A stretch of 64,000 bases of DNA. It comes from Paraburkholderia elongata. GTDB taxonomy: Bacteria; Pseudomonadota; Gammaproteobacteria; Burkholderiales; Burkholderiaceae. The stretch covers positions 1 through 64,000 of the forward strand of contig NZ_WOEZ01000196.1 in assembly GCF_013177735.1 (NCBI RefSeq). The letters are read 5' to 3'. A model generated the notes under the pieces. The model worked only from the letters and a program-made list of their open reading frames with translations, did no database searches and was not told the origin of the DNA. How positions within the stretch are numbered: the stretch's first letter is position 1; each line of letters opens with the position of its first letter. This document shows positions 52,719-60,331 of the stretch, in pieces. A program made the translations under genes and the position numbers.

Positions 52719-53164
52719 GTCGGCATCCCTTTGCGGTCGAGAATGCCTTGGGCTCGCTCACGGAAATCAGTTTCGTGACCGTTCGCGTAGTAGATGGCCG
52801 CATCCAGCATTTCTTCTGCGAGCGATTCGGCTGTCAGTTCGCACGGTTGATCGGAGCGCGGTTGCTCAACGCTGGCGTTTGGCTGGGAGGTGGTGGGCAG
52901 CGTCGCGCGCACTTCGGCCTCGACAGCGCGCGCGAACTGCATATAGCCCCATTGCTTCAGGAAGCCGGCGTAGCCGCCCGGCATGCCGTTCCATAGTTCG
53001 GAGATGCGCTCAGGAGTTAGGCGCGCGGGGTCTTTGGGGACAACCGTCTCGGCGAGGGTTTCTTGCGCGGGCGCGGCTGCGATCTGCTCCCGAAGAATCT
53101 CACCGGTGCGCTTTAGCATCGCATCTGCTATAGCACTTGAATCGGGTATGGCTGTCTCGTTCAT
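52715..53164 (-). CDS. prophage hypothetical protein, 149 aa
   Basis: Unrecognised. An acidic soluble protein with a segment LTPERISELWNGMPGGYAGFLKQWGYMQFARAVE (in outline) of the kind seen in phage early-region proteins. The start is taken at ATG 53164; a GTG at 53173 with nearby GAGG is an alternative. It belongs to the operon driven from the promoter with operator c. Confidence 0.7.
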   Translation of the reverse strand: MNETAIPDSSAIADAMLKRTGEILREQIAAAPAQETLAETVVPKDPARLTPERISELWNGMPGGYAGFLKQWGYMQFARAVEAEVRATLPTTSQPNASVEQPRSDQPCELTAESLAEEMLDAAIYYANGHETDFRERAQGILDRKGMPT

Positions 53165-53188
53165 GGGGCTCACTCGCCTCGAATCGGG

Positions 53189-53371
53189 TTAAAGGATCAC
53201 GACGCGCTGGTTCACGTCAGCGCGCTTGTTCGCGGCCTGCGCCGATCGGTGACGGCTCGCAATCTCATTCGGCACTCGGCCAAACTGCGCCGTGACCTGG
53301 ACAACCACTGCGGCGTAGCCCCTGTCTTTCAACTGCTGCCGCATCTCGTCGGTGAAAATCTCTTTCGGCAT
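53189..53371 (-). CDS. prophage small protein, 60 aa
   Basis: Unrecognised. It starts MPKEIFTDEMRQQLKDRGYA and ends in a short basic tail; it may be a small DNA-binding or regulatory protein. The ATG at 53371 has AGGAG at an ideal distance. It is the first gene of the nine-gene minus operon reaching down to DUF1643, about 23 nt from the predicted transcription start at the operator-c promoter. Confidence 0.72.
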   Translation of the reverse strand: MPKEIFTDEMRQQLKDRGYAAVVVQVTAQFGRVPNEIASRHRSAQAANKRADVNQRVVIL

Positions 53372-53400
53372 TGCGCTACTCCTGTTATGTGTCAAGCCTC

Positions 53401-53429
53401 ATAATATGCATATACGGCTATTCACGCAA
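53401..53429 (-). promoter_or_regulatory. prophage promoter with operator site c
   Basis: On the minus strand, TTGCGT (53424-53429), a 17-bp spacer and TATTAT (53401-53406). The operator-like site ATATGC-ATATAC-GGCTAT (53404-53421, 15 of 18) overlaps the -10 box and spacer. Confidence 0.72.
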
Positions 53430-53434
53430 ACGCT

Positions 53435-53953
53435 TTAGCGCATGAAGGAGAGTGCGCGAGCCCTCGCAAGAGCTTCGGTGAACACCGGCCGCGATTCCGC
53501 GCCTATGTCCTGCAGCTTCATGAACGTCGGATTGAACGAGCGGCACTGGTGCGGATGATCGCCATAGCGCGCAAAGAGGGTAGGCGGCAGACCAACCTGG
53601 CATTGCAGATAGAGGTCAAATTCGTCGAAGAAGCCAAGCGCAAGTGCATCGCGATCGTCGTGCAGATGCCGGGCTTGCGGATGGAATTCCGTGGCGGGTA
53701 TCAGGTGAAGCTGTTGCAGCCCCGGATGGAGCAGACCTACACCGCCGACTATGCGACAGCCGGGGAAGGCCATATGGCATTTTCCATCGGCTTCGAGGGC
53801 GTAGTATTCAGCCCTGACGGCCGTGTTGACACGCGTGAGCAGATCAGTCGCACCTTCGCGCTCGCACTCGTCCACGATCTGGCCGATGATGCCGTGAAGC
53901 CGTTCGTCGAATGAGGCGCACTCGACCGCAGGCATATTTGCGATGTCGCTCAT
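53435..53953 (-). CDS. prophage hypothetical protein, 172 aa
   Basis: Unrecognised. A soluble 172-residue protein, His-rich near the middle (LHPGLQQLHLIPATEFHPQARHLHDD in outline), which might bind metal. It is the last gene of the operon transcribed from near operator d; its ATG overlaps the preceding stop as ATGA. Confidence 0.72.
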   Translation of the reverse strand: MSDIANMPAVECASFDERLHGIIGQIVDECEREGATDLLTRVNTAVRAEYYALEADGKCHMAFPGCRIVGGVGLLHPGLQQLHLIPATEFHPQARHLHDDRDALALGFFDEFDLYLQCQVGLPPTLFARYGDHPHQCRSFNPTFMKLQDIGAESRPVFTEALARARALSFMR

Positions 53954-54375
53954 TGCGCCCTCACTTCAACGGGCACCGCTATGGCGAGCATTGGCTTGCC
54001 GCCCTTGGCTACCCAATCTGACGCTTCCTTGAGGGCTTCTGCCTCCGTCGCGTAATGCTCGGCAATGCCATGTTGAGCGTGGTCGCTCACGGCATAGAGA
54101 TTCACGTACCGGGTTTCTACTGGCACGACCATGACAAGGTTGTATTCGTAACCGTCATCAGTAGTGCCGTCGGCGCGGTAGACGTTAATCACATTGTTTG
54201 GGCCGGTGAGCACGACGAGTGGAAAGACGGCCCGCTCGCAGAATGCGATGAACTCCGCAGGCTGGCCGTTAGCCATCGCGATAGTGACGCCATCGCGCGC
54301 AGCATCGAGATTGAACGGAAGATGTTTGATCAGGCTCGCCGGCGTCGGAGAGCCTTCTTTGAGAGCGTTGTCCAT
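53950..54375 (-). CDS. prophage hypothetical protein, 141 aa
   Basis: Unrecognised. It appears alpha/beta and soluble, with a valine-rich central strand region (FPLVVLTGPNNVINVYRADG) and an acidic helix near the C-terminus. AAGG precedes the ATG at 54375. It is coupled to the following gene by ATGA. Confidence 0.72.
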   Translation of the reverse strand: MDNALKEGSPTPASLIKHLPFNLDAARDGVTIAMANGQPAEFIAFCERAVFPLVVLTGPNNVINVYRADGTTDDGYEYNLVMVVPVETRYVNLYAVSDHAQHGIAEHYATEAEALKEASDWVAKGGKPMLAIAVPVEVRAQ

Positions 54376-54399
54376 TGTGACCTTGGCGGGAACTGGCGC

Positions 54400-54534
54400 T
54401 TACGCCGCCTTGGGGTGCTCGACGTAGAACGAGCGAATCGGGAATTTCTCAGCCGGCTTGATGGTGGGCTTGCCCTTAGGTTGCGGAACCGATGGAAGGG
54501 CTGGCCGTGGGCATCCGCGTGAATTCCCACGCAT
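54400..54534 (-). CDS. possible 44-aa prophage protein
   Basis: A short frame in the otherwise empty 100-bp gap between two genes, overlapping the end of the upstream gene in another frame. The C-terminal half (KPTIKPAEKFPIRSFYVEHP) looks like real protein and not antisense noise. The true start is unclear: only an ATG at 54534 is available and no good ribosome binding site is seen. Confidence 0.35.
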   Translation of the reverse strand: MRGNSRGCPRPALPSVPQPKGKPTIKPAEKFPIRSFYVEHPKAA

Positions 54535-54787
54535 CAAACGGCGTCGGCGGCATGCCAGCCGGAACTGCAGATGGAAGGAATGCAGACTGCGGGGTGAGCC
54601 GCTTTTCGAACTTCATCCGGAAGTCCGCTTCGTCGAGGCGCTTCGCATCCTCCAGCGCGCGAGCCGCTTTGCGCTCGGTTTCATCGAGGTTGCGACGTGC
54701 CTTGATGCTTTCTTCCGCTAACTCTTGAACCATCGCACGGGAGCGCGAAAGGTCTGATCGGTGGAACATCGATATTATGAGATTCAT
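54476..54787 (-). CDS. prophage coiled-coil protein, 103 aa
   Basis: Unrecognised. After a short hydrophobic start (MNLIISMFH), residues about 18-62 form a charged heptad-like helix (QELAEESIKARRNLDETERKA...), followed by a Pro-rich tail. AGGAG is well placed before the ATG. Confidence 0.72.
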   Translation of the reverse strand: MNLIISMFHRSDLSRSRAMVQELAEESIKARRNLDETERKAARALEDAKRLDEADFRMKFEKRLTPQSAFLPSAVPAGMPPTPFDAWEFTRMPTASPSIGSAT

Positions 54788-54814
54788 GGTTATCTCCTGG
54801 CGCTGAGCGCCGTT

Positions 54815-55174
54815 CTAGACAGGAAGGACTCGGCCGGTGGCCGTCTGCACGTACTCTTTTGTAAGGCGCATCGCTTCCGCTTCATTGCCGGTGTAGAAGG
54901 CCTCGAAAATATGCTTGATCTGCGGGAGCCCAACAGGTGGTACCTCAATGAACTGCGGCGCCGATTCTTCTTCCTCGCGGGGAGGTGCCTCGTATTTCAC
55001 CTTCGGATCGAATTGAGCTTTGAAGGTGGCCTCGTCGATACTGTTCAATTCGCAGTGCGCCGCAACGAGCTTCTCGCGACAGTCGGTGATCGGATCGAAG
55101 TAGTAAGCGACGCGCGGGTCGCTTTGGATTCGCGCAAGTACGGCCGCGATCGCGACCTTGGCTTTCTCGGACAT
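54815..55174 (-). CDS. prophage hypothetical protein, 119 aa
   Basis: Unrecognised. An acidic soluble protein with an N-terminal helix (MSEKAKVAIAAVLARIQ), a central Pro/Glu-rich stretch (APPREEEESAPQ) and a C-terminal helix. Nine bases separate it from the preceding gene and 27 from the next, all within the operon behind operator d. Confidence 0.72.
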   Translation of the reverse strand: MSEKAKVAIAAVLARIQSDPRVAYYFDPITDCREKLVAAHCELNSIDEATFKAQFDPKVKYEAPPREEEESAPQFIEVPPVGLPQIKHIFEAFYTGNEAEAMRLTKEYVQTATGRVLPV

Positions 55175-55183
55175 GGTCGCCCC

Positions 55184-55579
55184 TTATGCGTGGAGTTCGT
55201 AAGACTTGAAGCCATGCTTCGCCGCGATCTGCCGGCGCGCTTCATCGGCTGCAATCCATTCGTCGCGGTGCGCATCAACGAAGCGCACGCCATCTGGCAC
55301 CCCATGCTTGTGCAGGTAAGCCATCTTTGCGTTGTCGGCCAGCACCGCCGGGTGTGCGCGCAGCTCGGCAGAGGCCGCTTTGCGGCGTTCCTGGGTGGCG
55401 TCTTTGGCTTCCTTGCGAACGACTTTTGCCGCTTTTCCGGTGTGGCGCGTCACGCAGACACAGCCGAAATGAAGAATTTCGCCGTCGTCACGCTCGACCG
55501 CGAACGTGCCTTTGAGATCGGTCTTTCCGCAGCAGTCGCATGTGTTGACCGCCTCTTCGTATCCCAGAACTTTGTACAT
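55184..55579 (-). CDS. prophage zinc-ribbon-like protein, 131 aa
   Basis: The N-terminal half has a Cys set, CDCCG and, 23 residues on, HFGCVC, that looks like a zinc ribbon. The rest is a basic helical stretch (KAAKVVRKEAKDATQERRKAA) and an aromatic C-terminus. A DNA- or RNA-associated role is plausible but not shown. The start is put at ATG 55579; an in-frame ATG at 55603 is an alternative. It is the first gene of its operon. Confidence 0.72.
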   Translation of the reverse strand: MYKVLGYEEAVNTCDCCGKTDLKGTFAVERDDGEILHFGCVCVTRHTGKAAKVVRKEAKDATQERRKAASAELRAHPAVLADNAKMAYLHKHGVPDGVRFVDAHRDEWIAADEARRQIAAKHGFKSYELHA

Positions 55580-55614
55580 CGAATCGCTCGCACTTCGTTG
55601 CATTGAGGCTAATA

Positions 55615-55632
55615 GTAGCCATGTACGCATAT
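55615..55632. promoter_or_regulatory. prophage operator site d
   Basis: Read on the plus strand, GTAGCC-ATGTAC-GCATAT, 13 of 18 to the palindrome. Its core plus flank (TAGCC, then ACGCATATT) matches site b closely. It lies between divergent genes (minus start 55579, plus start 55719) and could act on both. Confidence 0.5.
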
Positions 55633-55718
55633 TGACGCAAGGGGTTTTTGCACTGACGTCAAGGTAAGCTGCGATGTTGTAGGATTGTCGTTCGCTCGAA
55701 TCCAATGGGGAGAGGAAG

Positions 55719-55910
55719 GTGCAATTCACGTACAAGAACACGAAATACACAGTTGATGCAGTGCGGCAAACCAACGGATCGTTTCGGTGGAGATTCGACG
55801 TGTTTCCCGCGACACGTAACGGGAATAGCGATTTGCCGACGCAGGACATGGCCATCGAAATCGGCCGCAAGGAAGCGCAGGCGTACATCGACAGCCAGGT
55901 AAAAGCATGA
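55719..55910 (+). CDS. prophage small protein, 63 aa
   Basis: Unrecognised. A compact protein starting MQFTYKNTKYTVDAVRQ and ending in a helix; it looks like a small alpha/beta fold. It starts at GTG 55719 behind a GGGGAGAGGAAG stretch. It is related in layout to the next gene (FQHRGYSIDAAPRELGDGTF), with which it overlaps by ATGA; the two may be a duplicated pair. Both run against the surrounding minus operons. Confidence 0.7.
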   Translation: MQFTYKNTKYTVDAVRQTNGSFRWRFDVFPATRNGNSDLPTQDMAIEIGRKEAQAYIDSQVKA

Positions 55911-56116
55911 ATACGGTTTTCCAGCACCGCGGCTATTCGATCGACGCCGCTCCGCGTGAACTTGGCGATGGCACGTTTGGTGCGCAGGCTGTTCTCACGA
56001 AGATTGGCTACCACCCCGAAAAGACGTTCGATGCATTGCCGGCGTTCACGACCGCCGGTGAAGCCATCGCGCATGCGAAGCAGTTCGCTGAGGGTTGGCT
56101 CGAGGGAAAGGCGTAA
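55907..56116 (+). CDS. prophage small protein, 69 aa
   Basis: Unrecognised. It opens MNTVFQHRGYSIDAAPRELG and then has a helix rich in Ala and His (AGEAIAHAKQFAEGWLEG). Weak similarity in arrangement to the preceding 63-aa protein (opening strand pair, then D-rich turn, then C-terminal helix) suggests a diverged tandem duplication. Confidence 0.7.
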   Translation: MNTVFQHRGYSIDAAPRELGDGTFGAQAVLTKIGYHPEKTFDALPAFTTAGEAIAHAKQFAEGWLEGKA

Positions 56117-56142
56117 TTCGACCAGAAGATACAGGGGCACGC

Positions 56143-56733
56143 ATGTCGCGATCCAACGGGGTACTACTATTTGGCGCAGGAACGCTCGCCGGCATCGTAG
56201 TTGGGTGGTTCATCAGATTTCCACCTACTGACAGTGCCTCAGCGTCAGGGTGGGCACAAGCTCTCGGCTCGCTTGCAGCAATATTCATTGCCGTATGGGT
56301 GCCACTTCGCGAACGTCGAGCAACTGAAGCAAGGATTGCCGCCGAAAAGTTCCAACGAGCACATCGACTAGCGGAACGGCTGAGGTCGATCACTTTCGAC
56401 GTTATCCTTCTTGTCCACAACACGTTGGCCAAAGCGGAGAGCCGTTGGAATCGTGGGGAAAAGGCGCTTGACATCGATCAAATCTCCGAACTCAATCAGA
56501 GGCTGACGGCAGCACAGCAAGACGAATACAACAAGCAGCGCATCGTGATTCTGGACGGTTTGCGTGCGCTTCTGAAGGAGTTCAAGGTCCTCTGCGAGGT
56601 TGAACACATTTCCGATTTCGCACTGGCTCCTGACTTTGCTACGCGCCGCAACCAATGGATGGGTATCGTCAATAGCCTAAATGACGAGTCTCTCCGGGCG
56701 GTGCAAGCGGTCGAAAATGGGGCGTCCGACTAA
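56143..56733 (+). CDS. prophage two-TM membrane protein A, 196 aa
   Basis: Unrecognised. Two membrane segments (VLLFGAGTLAGIVVGWFI and the GSLAAIFIAVWVPL region) precede a cytoplasmic helical domain with basic charge (RERRATEARIAAEKFQRAHR). The start at 56143 has AGGGG upstream. The layout and the WAQALGSLAAI segment match the protein encoded at 57296-57868. Isolated plus-strand membrane genes in a prophage are often morons, for example for superinfection exclusion, but no function is shown. Confidence 0.75.
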   Translation: MSRSNGVLLFGAGTLAGIVVGWFIRFPPTDSASASGWAQALGSLAAIFIAVWVPLRERRATEARIAAEKFQRAHRLAERLRSITFDVILLVHNTLAKAESRWNRGEKALDIDQISELNQRLTAAQQDEYNKQRIVILDGLRALLKEFKVLCEVEHISDFALAPDFATRRNQWMGIVNSLNDESLRAVQAVENGASD

Positions 56734-57260
56734 TAGCCCCGAGCACGAGGCACGATTCGCACGTCTTCAGGGTCATCACCAGCGAACGCATCCGCATGGT
56801 GGCGAAGCGAGAAGCACAGCGCCTCGGCCTCATCCACGGTCCAGTCAGGCGCCCCCATGGAATCGAGTGTTCGCCAGCGCAAGCCGTCCGCGTGCTGGAT
56901 GCAATAGCCGGCCGGCGGCTGTGCCGTGAGGCGTGCGCGAAGCCAATCGACGACGGTATCGCCTTGATGGCAACCGAACTCCAGACAAAGCGCATGCAGC
57001 GCATCCAGATTGCTTTTGACCGCGTCGAAAAGCCATCGTGAGATTTTGTCAGTGGGCTGCGGCTCGGGAATCTCGATGGCGTCGGTCGGCGCGTGGCGCG
57101 CAGGTCGTGCGTGAACGACCATCCGGTACTTCCCCATCGCCAGTGGAATGCTGGGCTCAAGGTCGATCGAGACTACGACACCGCTGGCTTTTGCGGCCGC
57201 AATCAGCAACTCGGCCTCTTTCCTGAATCGGGTTACGGGGTGGGGGTGATTATCATTCAT
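56730..57260 (-). CDS. prophage hypothetical protein, 176 aa
   Basis: Unrecognised. A soluble protein, helical at the start (FRKEAELLIAAAKASG), with GCHQGDTVVDWLRARLTAQP and a C-terminal part rich in Trp, Asp and Glu. Its leader, GAGGAATCCTAGC before the ATG at 57260, is nearly identical to that of the DUF5131 gene at 60331. Its end overlaps the convergent membrane gene by 4 bp. Confidence 0.72.
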   Translation of the reverse strand: MNDNHPHPVTRFRKEAELLIAAAKASGVVVSIDLEPSIPLAMGKYRMVVHARPARHAPTDAIEIPEPQPTDKISRWLFDAVKSNLDALHALCLEFGCHQGDTVVDWLRARLTAQPPAGYCIQHADGLRWRTLDSMGAPDWTVDEAEALCFSLRHHADAFAGDDPEDVRIVPRARGY

Positions 57261-57282
57261 GCTAGGATTCCTCGAAAATCAC
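57258..57282. repeat. duplicated divergent leader, copy 1
   Basis: A 25-bp sequence, CATGCTA then G, GATTCCTCG, A, AAATCAC, shared with 60329-60353 apart from two bases. It holds the start codon and ribosome binding site of the minus gene and lies just before the plus gene at 57296. Confidence 0.8.
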
Positions 57283-57295
57283 CAGAGGGGGCGGA

Positions 57296-57868
57296 GTGAA
57301 AATTGACGGATGGGCGTGGCCACTCGGCACACTGGTGTTTATCGCGGGCGCGGTAATATTTCTTCACTACCAGCCGCACAAGTCCGCGGATGTCGCGGCT
57401 TGGCTTCAGGCGTTCGGATCTATCGTGGCTATTGCGGCCGTATTCGCCGTTGCCAATAAACAGAACCGAGATGCGATCCGACGAGAAAGGGCCGCAAACG
57501 TTGATGCTTTGCGGGTTAGCCTGGCAATGTTTGACTATTTCGCTGACCCATTTCATGGGATGTGCGAGTTCTGCCTCAATCGAGCCAATTTGGAAAGGAA
57601 CGCCGATTTTGATCGGGATTACACGACATACCATAGCGGGGTTGCAGCGTTCAGCCACCTTCGATTCAATGAACTGAGATCGGAGGTTTTTGTTCGATCG
57701 TTTATCGCGGCGCTTGAAGTTTCCATCCGAAGCCAGCATGTTATTTCTATATGCCATGGCAACATCCTTAACGAAGAGCAAAAGCAGGATTTCCAGCGGC
57801 AATCTCAAAACCTTCGTGAGTTGAGAGCAACGATGGACGCTGAAATTAAACGCGTCGAGCAAGCGTAA
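57296..57868 (+). CDS. prophage two-TM membrane protein B, 190 aa
   Basis: Unrecognised. Two membrane segments (WPLGTLVFIAGAVIFLHY and LQAFGSIVAIAAVFAVA), then a cytoplasmic helical domain of about 130 residues containing CEFC and several His. The start is GTG at 57296 with GGAG close upstream. It is a topological and partial sequence relative of 56143-56733 (W-x-QA-x-GS-x-x-AI). It is divergent from the gene at 57260 with only 35 bp between starts. Confidence 0.75.
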   Translation: MKIDGWAWPLGTLVFIAGAVIFLHYQPHKSADVAAWLQAFGSIVAIAAVFAVANKQNRDAIRRERAANVDALRVSLAMFDYFADPFHGMCEFCLNRANLERNADFDRDYTTYHSGVAAFSHLRFNELRSEVFVRSFIAALEVSIRSQHVISICHGNILNEEQKQDFQRQSQNLRELRATMDAEIKRVEQA

Positions 57869-57870
57869 CG

Positions 57871-58605
57871 TCATCGAGGCATCCTCCGCACATCGAGCGG
57901 ACAATGCCGCCCGGACTTTTCGGGCTCGCCATCGCGCAACTGCGGGCATTGGCTGTGCGAGCATTCGCCATCGTTGCTGGCAGCGCACCGGCCATTGAGC
58001 GGACGTTCGAGGTGTTGCAGCCGCGCGGCGACGATCTCGCGGCTCTCGTTGATCTTTTCCTGTCGCGTCTTGCGTCCGGGCTTCGGCACATGCGCCGATT
58101 GCGTTGGCGCGGCAGGGGATGCGGCGAGGATGTCTTTCAGTGTGTTGACCACGACAGGCTTGCGCGCTTCCTTGTCTTTGAGCGCGCGCCCCGCTGCATC
58201 GTGAGCGCGCAGGTATTCGCTGATGCGGCCATCGTCGGGCAGCTTGTCGTAGAGCGTCTTCCACATGTCTTCAAGTAGCTCGCGGTTCGTCTTTCCGAAG
58301 CTGTCCATATACTCGTCTAGCAGGCGCGCTGCCTGACGGGTTCGCACGTCCTTCCTGTCGAATTCTGCCGTGATGTTCAGCAGCCACCGAAGTGCGTTAA
58401 GACCGCTGTAGACTGAAAACGCGAGATCGGCCTGTTCGTCATCGTGCGCCACGGCAGGTTTGCTTGCAGATAGCAGGGCGGCTTGCCAGCCGTTCCACGC
58501 AGAAAGCGCCTCTGGGCCGGACGTATCGTCGCCCCACCACGCTTCAAATTTTTCTCGGTCTGTCATCATCGCTCCTACGTCGAGCTTGTTAGTGTTTTCG
58601 GTCAT
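57871..58605 (-). CDS. prophage hypothetical protein with FEAWW...WQAAL module, 244 aa
   Basis: Unrecognised as a whole. Residues about 19-45 (FEAWWGDD...LSAWNGWQAALL) form a short Trp-rich module found at the start of many Burkholderia phage proteins; the neighbour at 58976 has a version of it. A helical middle and a basic Cys/His-rich C-terminus (CAASNDGECSHSQCPQ) follow, possibly zinc-binding. ATGA overlap with the preceding gene. Confidence 0.75.
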   Translation of the reverse strand: MTENTNKLDVGAMMTDREKFEAWWGDDTSGPEALSAWNGWQAALLSASKPAVAHDDEQADLAFSVYSGLNALRWLLNITAEFDRKDVRTRQAARLLDEYMDSFGKTNRELLEDMWKTLYDKLPDDGRISEYLRAHDAAGRALKDKEARKPVVVNTLKDILAASPAAPTQSAHVPKPGRKTRQEKINESREIVAARLQHLERPLNGRCAASNDGECSHSQCPQLRDGEPEKSGRHCPLDVRRMPR

Positions 58606-58979
58606 GGCCGGTTATCTGCGCCGCAGTTAGAGCAGTTCTGTGAATATCGGTCGACGTCATTCAGAAAGCGACCACACCCCGAGCAGTGAAATTTATAAGC
58701 AGGCGCCTTGCGAGGCTGGGCCAGCCTGATTCCTGATCGCGTGACCTCTTTGCGCTTGATGTACTGCATATCCACGGCCGGCCGCGTCTTCGCGTCGATG
58801 TAATCCTTCGGCCATGGAATATCCGTCTCACGCGCGTCGTGCATGGCCTGCGCCTCAGCCTTCGTATAGACATGCGCTTTGCGAAGGTCGGTTGTATAGC
58901 CTTTGCCATGCCATGCCCACCACAGCACATCGTTGCCGACGTAGCTGCGGCTGTCCTGGAGGTAGAACAGATCGCTCAC
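58602..58979 (-). CDS. prophage zinc-ribbon protein, 125 aa
   Basis: Unrecognised. The N-terminal part has YVGNDVLWWAWHGKGYTTDL followed by KAHVYTKAEAQAMHD, a pattern seen in small phage proteins. The C-terminus ends in a rubredoxin-like zinc ribbon with CSGCG and CSNCG. Coupled to both neighbours by ATGA. Confidence 0.75.
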   Translation of the reverse strand: MSDLFYLQDSRSYVGNDVLWWAWHGKGYTTDLRKAHVYTKAEAQAMHDARETDIPWPKDYIDAKTRPAVDMQYIKRKEVTRSGIRLAQPRKAPAYKFHCSGCGRFLNDVDRYSQNCSNCGADNRP

Positions 58980-59416
58980 GATCCCGCCTCCTGATCCCCG
59001 GCAGATGAAGCGGGCAAGCGGTACAGGAGCAGCGGCGGATCGCCTTCGAAGTGCATTGATCCGTTCTCAAGCAGTTCGTCCACAACGCCTTCCAATTCCT
59101 CCGCGTGGTCAAGGCTAAGTTCGCCGGGTATGAACATCGCCTCGCGTGTGGCGGCGGTGACGGCATCGCGGTCGGCGCAATAGACCGGATGCGCCAGGTG
59201 CTCGTCATCCATGGCAATGAACAGAAACTGCGGCGATTTGTCTGCAACCAATTTGCGTTCATCCGCAATATGGTCTGCCTGTACTTCGGAAGTGGGGACG
59301 CGAAGAGCGGCTTGCCATGCTGCCCAGCAATGATTGAAGTGGAAGTTGTTGATCCCTTCTTCAGAAGCCCATTCTTCGAAAGCTGCGCTCGGCACTGCAT
59401 CTGTATTAGTGGTCAT
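58976..59416 (-). CDS. prophage hypothetical protein, 146 aa
   Basis: Unrecognised. It starts with a FEEWASEE...HCWAAWQAAL module like that of the gene at 57871. A mixed domain with several Cys and an acidic helical C-terminus (LDHAEELEGVVDELLENG) follows. It lies 15 bp after the DUF5131 gene. Confidence 0.72.
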   Translation of the reverse strand: MTTNTDAVPSAAFEEWASEEGINNFHFNHCWAAWQAALRVPTSEVQADHIADERKLVADKSPQFLFIAMDDEHLAHPVYCADRDAVTAATREAMFIPGELSLDHAEELEGVVDELLENGSMHFEGDPPLLLYRLPASSAGDQEAGS

Positions 59417-59431
59417 GGTGTCTTTGTCGAT

Positions 59432-60331
59432 TTAGACAGGGAATTCATCATGCGTGACGCCATCGAGCGTTCGGCCGGCTGCTTTCTTTCCAACCCGACG
59501 GACAGTCGCGCCATCAGAAAATCGATAGTGCTCTCCAGCACCAGCGATCTCGCTGACAGATACCCACTCGCCGTTTTGTTTAAACATGAATGGCACGCCA
59601 GCGTCTGCACATTGATCTCGAATTGACCGCGCCCACCCCGGATGCATAGGGCGCGCGCCGTGGCCCGATTCTCCGCCGCAGATTACCCAGTCGATGCCTG
59701 ACTCGAAGTGCCCGCAACAAGTAGGTGGATCGGGCGGTTGAAAATCGCTGCCACTGCCGCCCTCAATCGGCGAACCGCAGCACACCCGAAGATGCGCGCT
59801 CAGATCAACTGACCCGAGCAGCGGCTCCATGCTGAGGAATCGCACGCGCGCCGGCACCGCGAGCAGCTTCGGAATATCGCGGTCGGCCTCTTCCTGATCG
59901 ACGATCGTCGCACCGAGCCATACATTCTTCGGCCAACAGCCCGGCTCCAACCATGCAGGAGGGGCCATTCGCGCGACATTGCCGATGCGCTTGGTCAACA
60001 GGAGATGGTCGAGGTTCGGCGTTTGCGCGATATACGACCAGTGTCGCTCACGCACGCCGGCGGGTGCGAATTTGTCGAAGAGGTCAGACATGCTGTTCGT
60101 GAACACCCGACGCCGCACGCCCTCGGATGCCGCCTTGCGATCCCAGCGAATCAGATCCTGCCAGTGGCTTTCGTCAAACTCGCGCTTTGGCGCATCGTCA
60201 CCCCAGCCGTAGCCAAAGCGCTTCGCCAATGCTTCGGCGTAGCAGCGATCGCAGCCAGGGCCGATCTTGCTACATCCCCAGTGGGTATTGAACGTGTGGT
60301 CCGTCCATTCGATAGTGCTGTTCTCACTCAT
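59432..60331 (-). CDS. DUF5131 (phage Gp37/Gp68) protein
   Basis: A 299-residue protein of the Gp37/Gp68 family. The N-terminal signature is IEWTDHTFNTHWGCSKIG followed by PGCDRCYAE. Three Cys here form a cluster-like C-x6-C-x2-C pattern. Further conserved segments are FTNSMSDLFDKFAP, LLTKRIGN, NVWLGATIVDQEEAD, RFLSMEPLLG and WVICGGESGHGARPMHP. The cysteines and TIM-barrel-like strand pattern recall radical-SAM-type enzymes, but I cannot confirm that. It leads the operon down to 57871 and shares its leader sequence with the gene at 57260. Confidence 0.88.
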   Translation of the reverse strand: MSENSTIEWTDHTFNTHWGCSKIGPGCDRCYAEALAKRFGYGWGDDAPKREFDESHWQDLIRWDRKAASEGVRRRVFTNSMSDLFDKFAPAGVRERHWSYIAQTPNLDHLLLTKRIGNVARMAPPAWLEPGCWPKNVWLGATIVDQEEADRDIPKLLAVPARVRFLSMEPLLGSVDLSAHLRVCCGSPIEGGSGSDFQPPDPPTCCGHFESGIDWVICGGESGHGARPMHPGWARSIRDQCADAGVPFMFKQNGEWVSVSEIAGAGEHYRFSDGATVRRVGKKAAGRTLDGVTHDEFPV

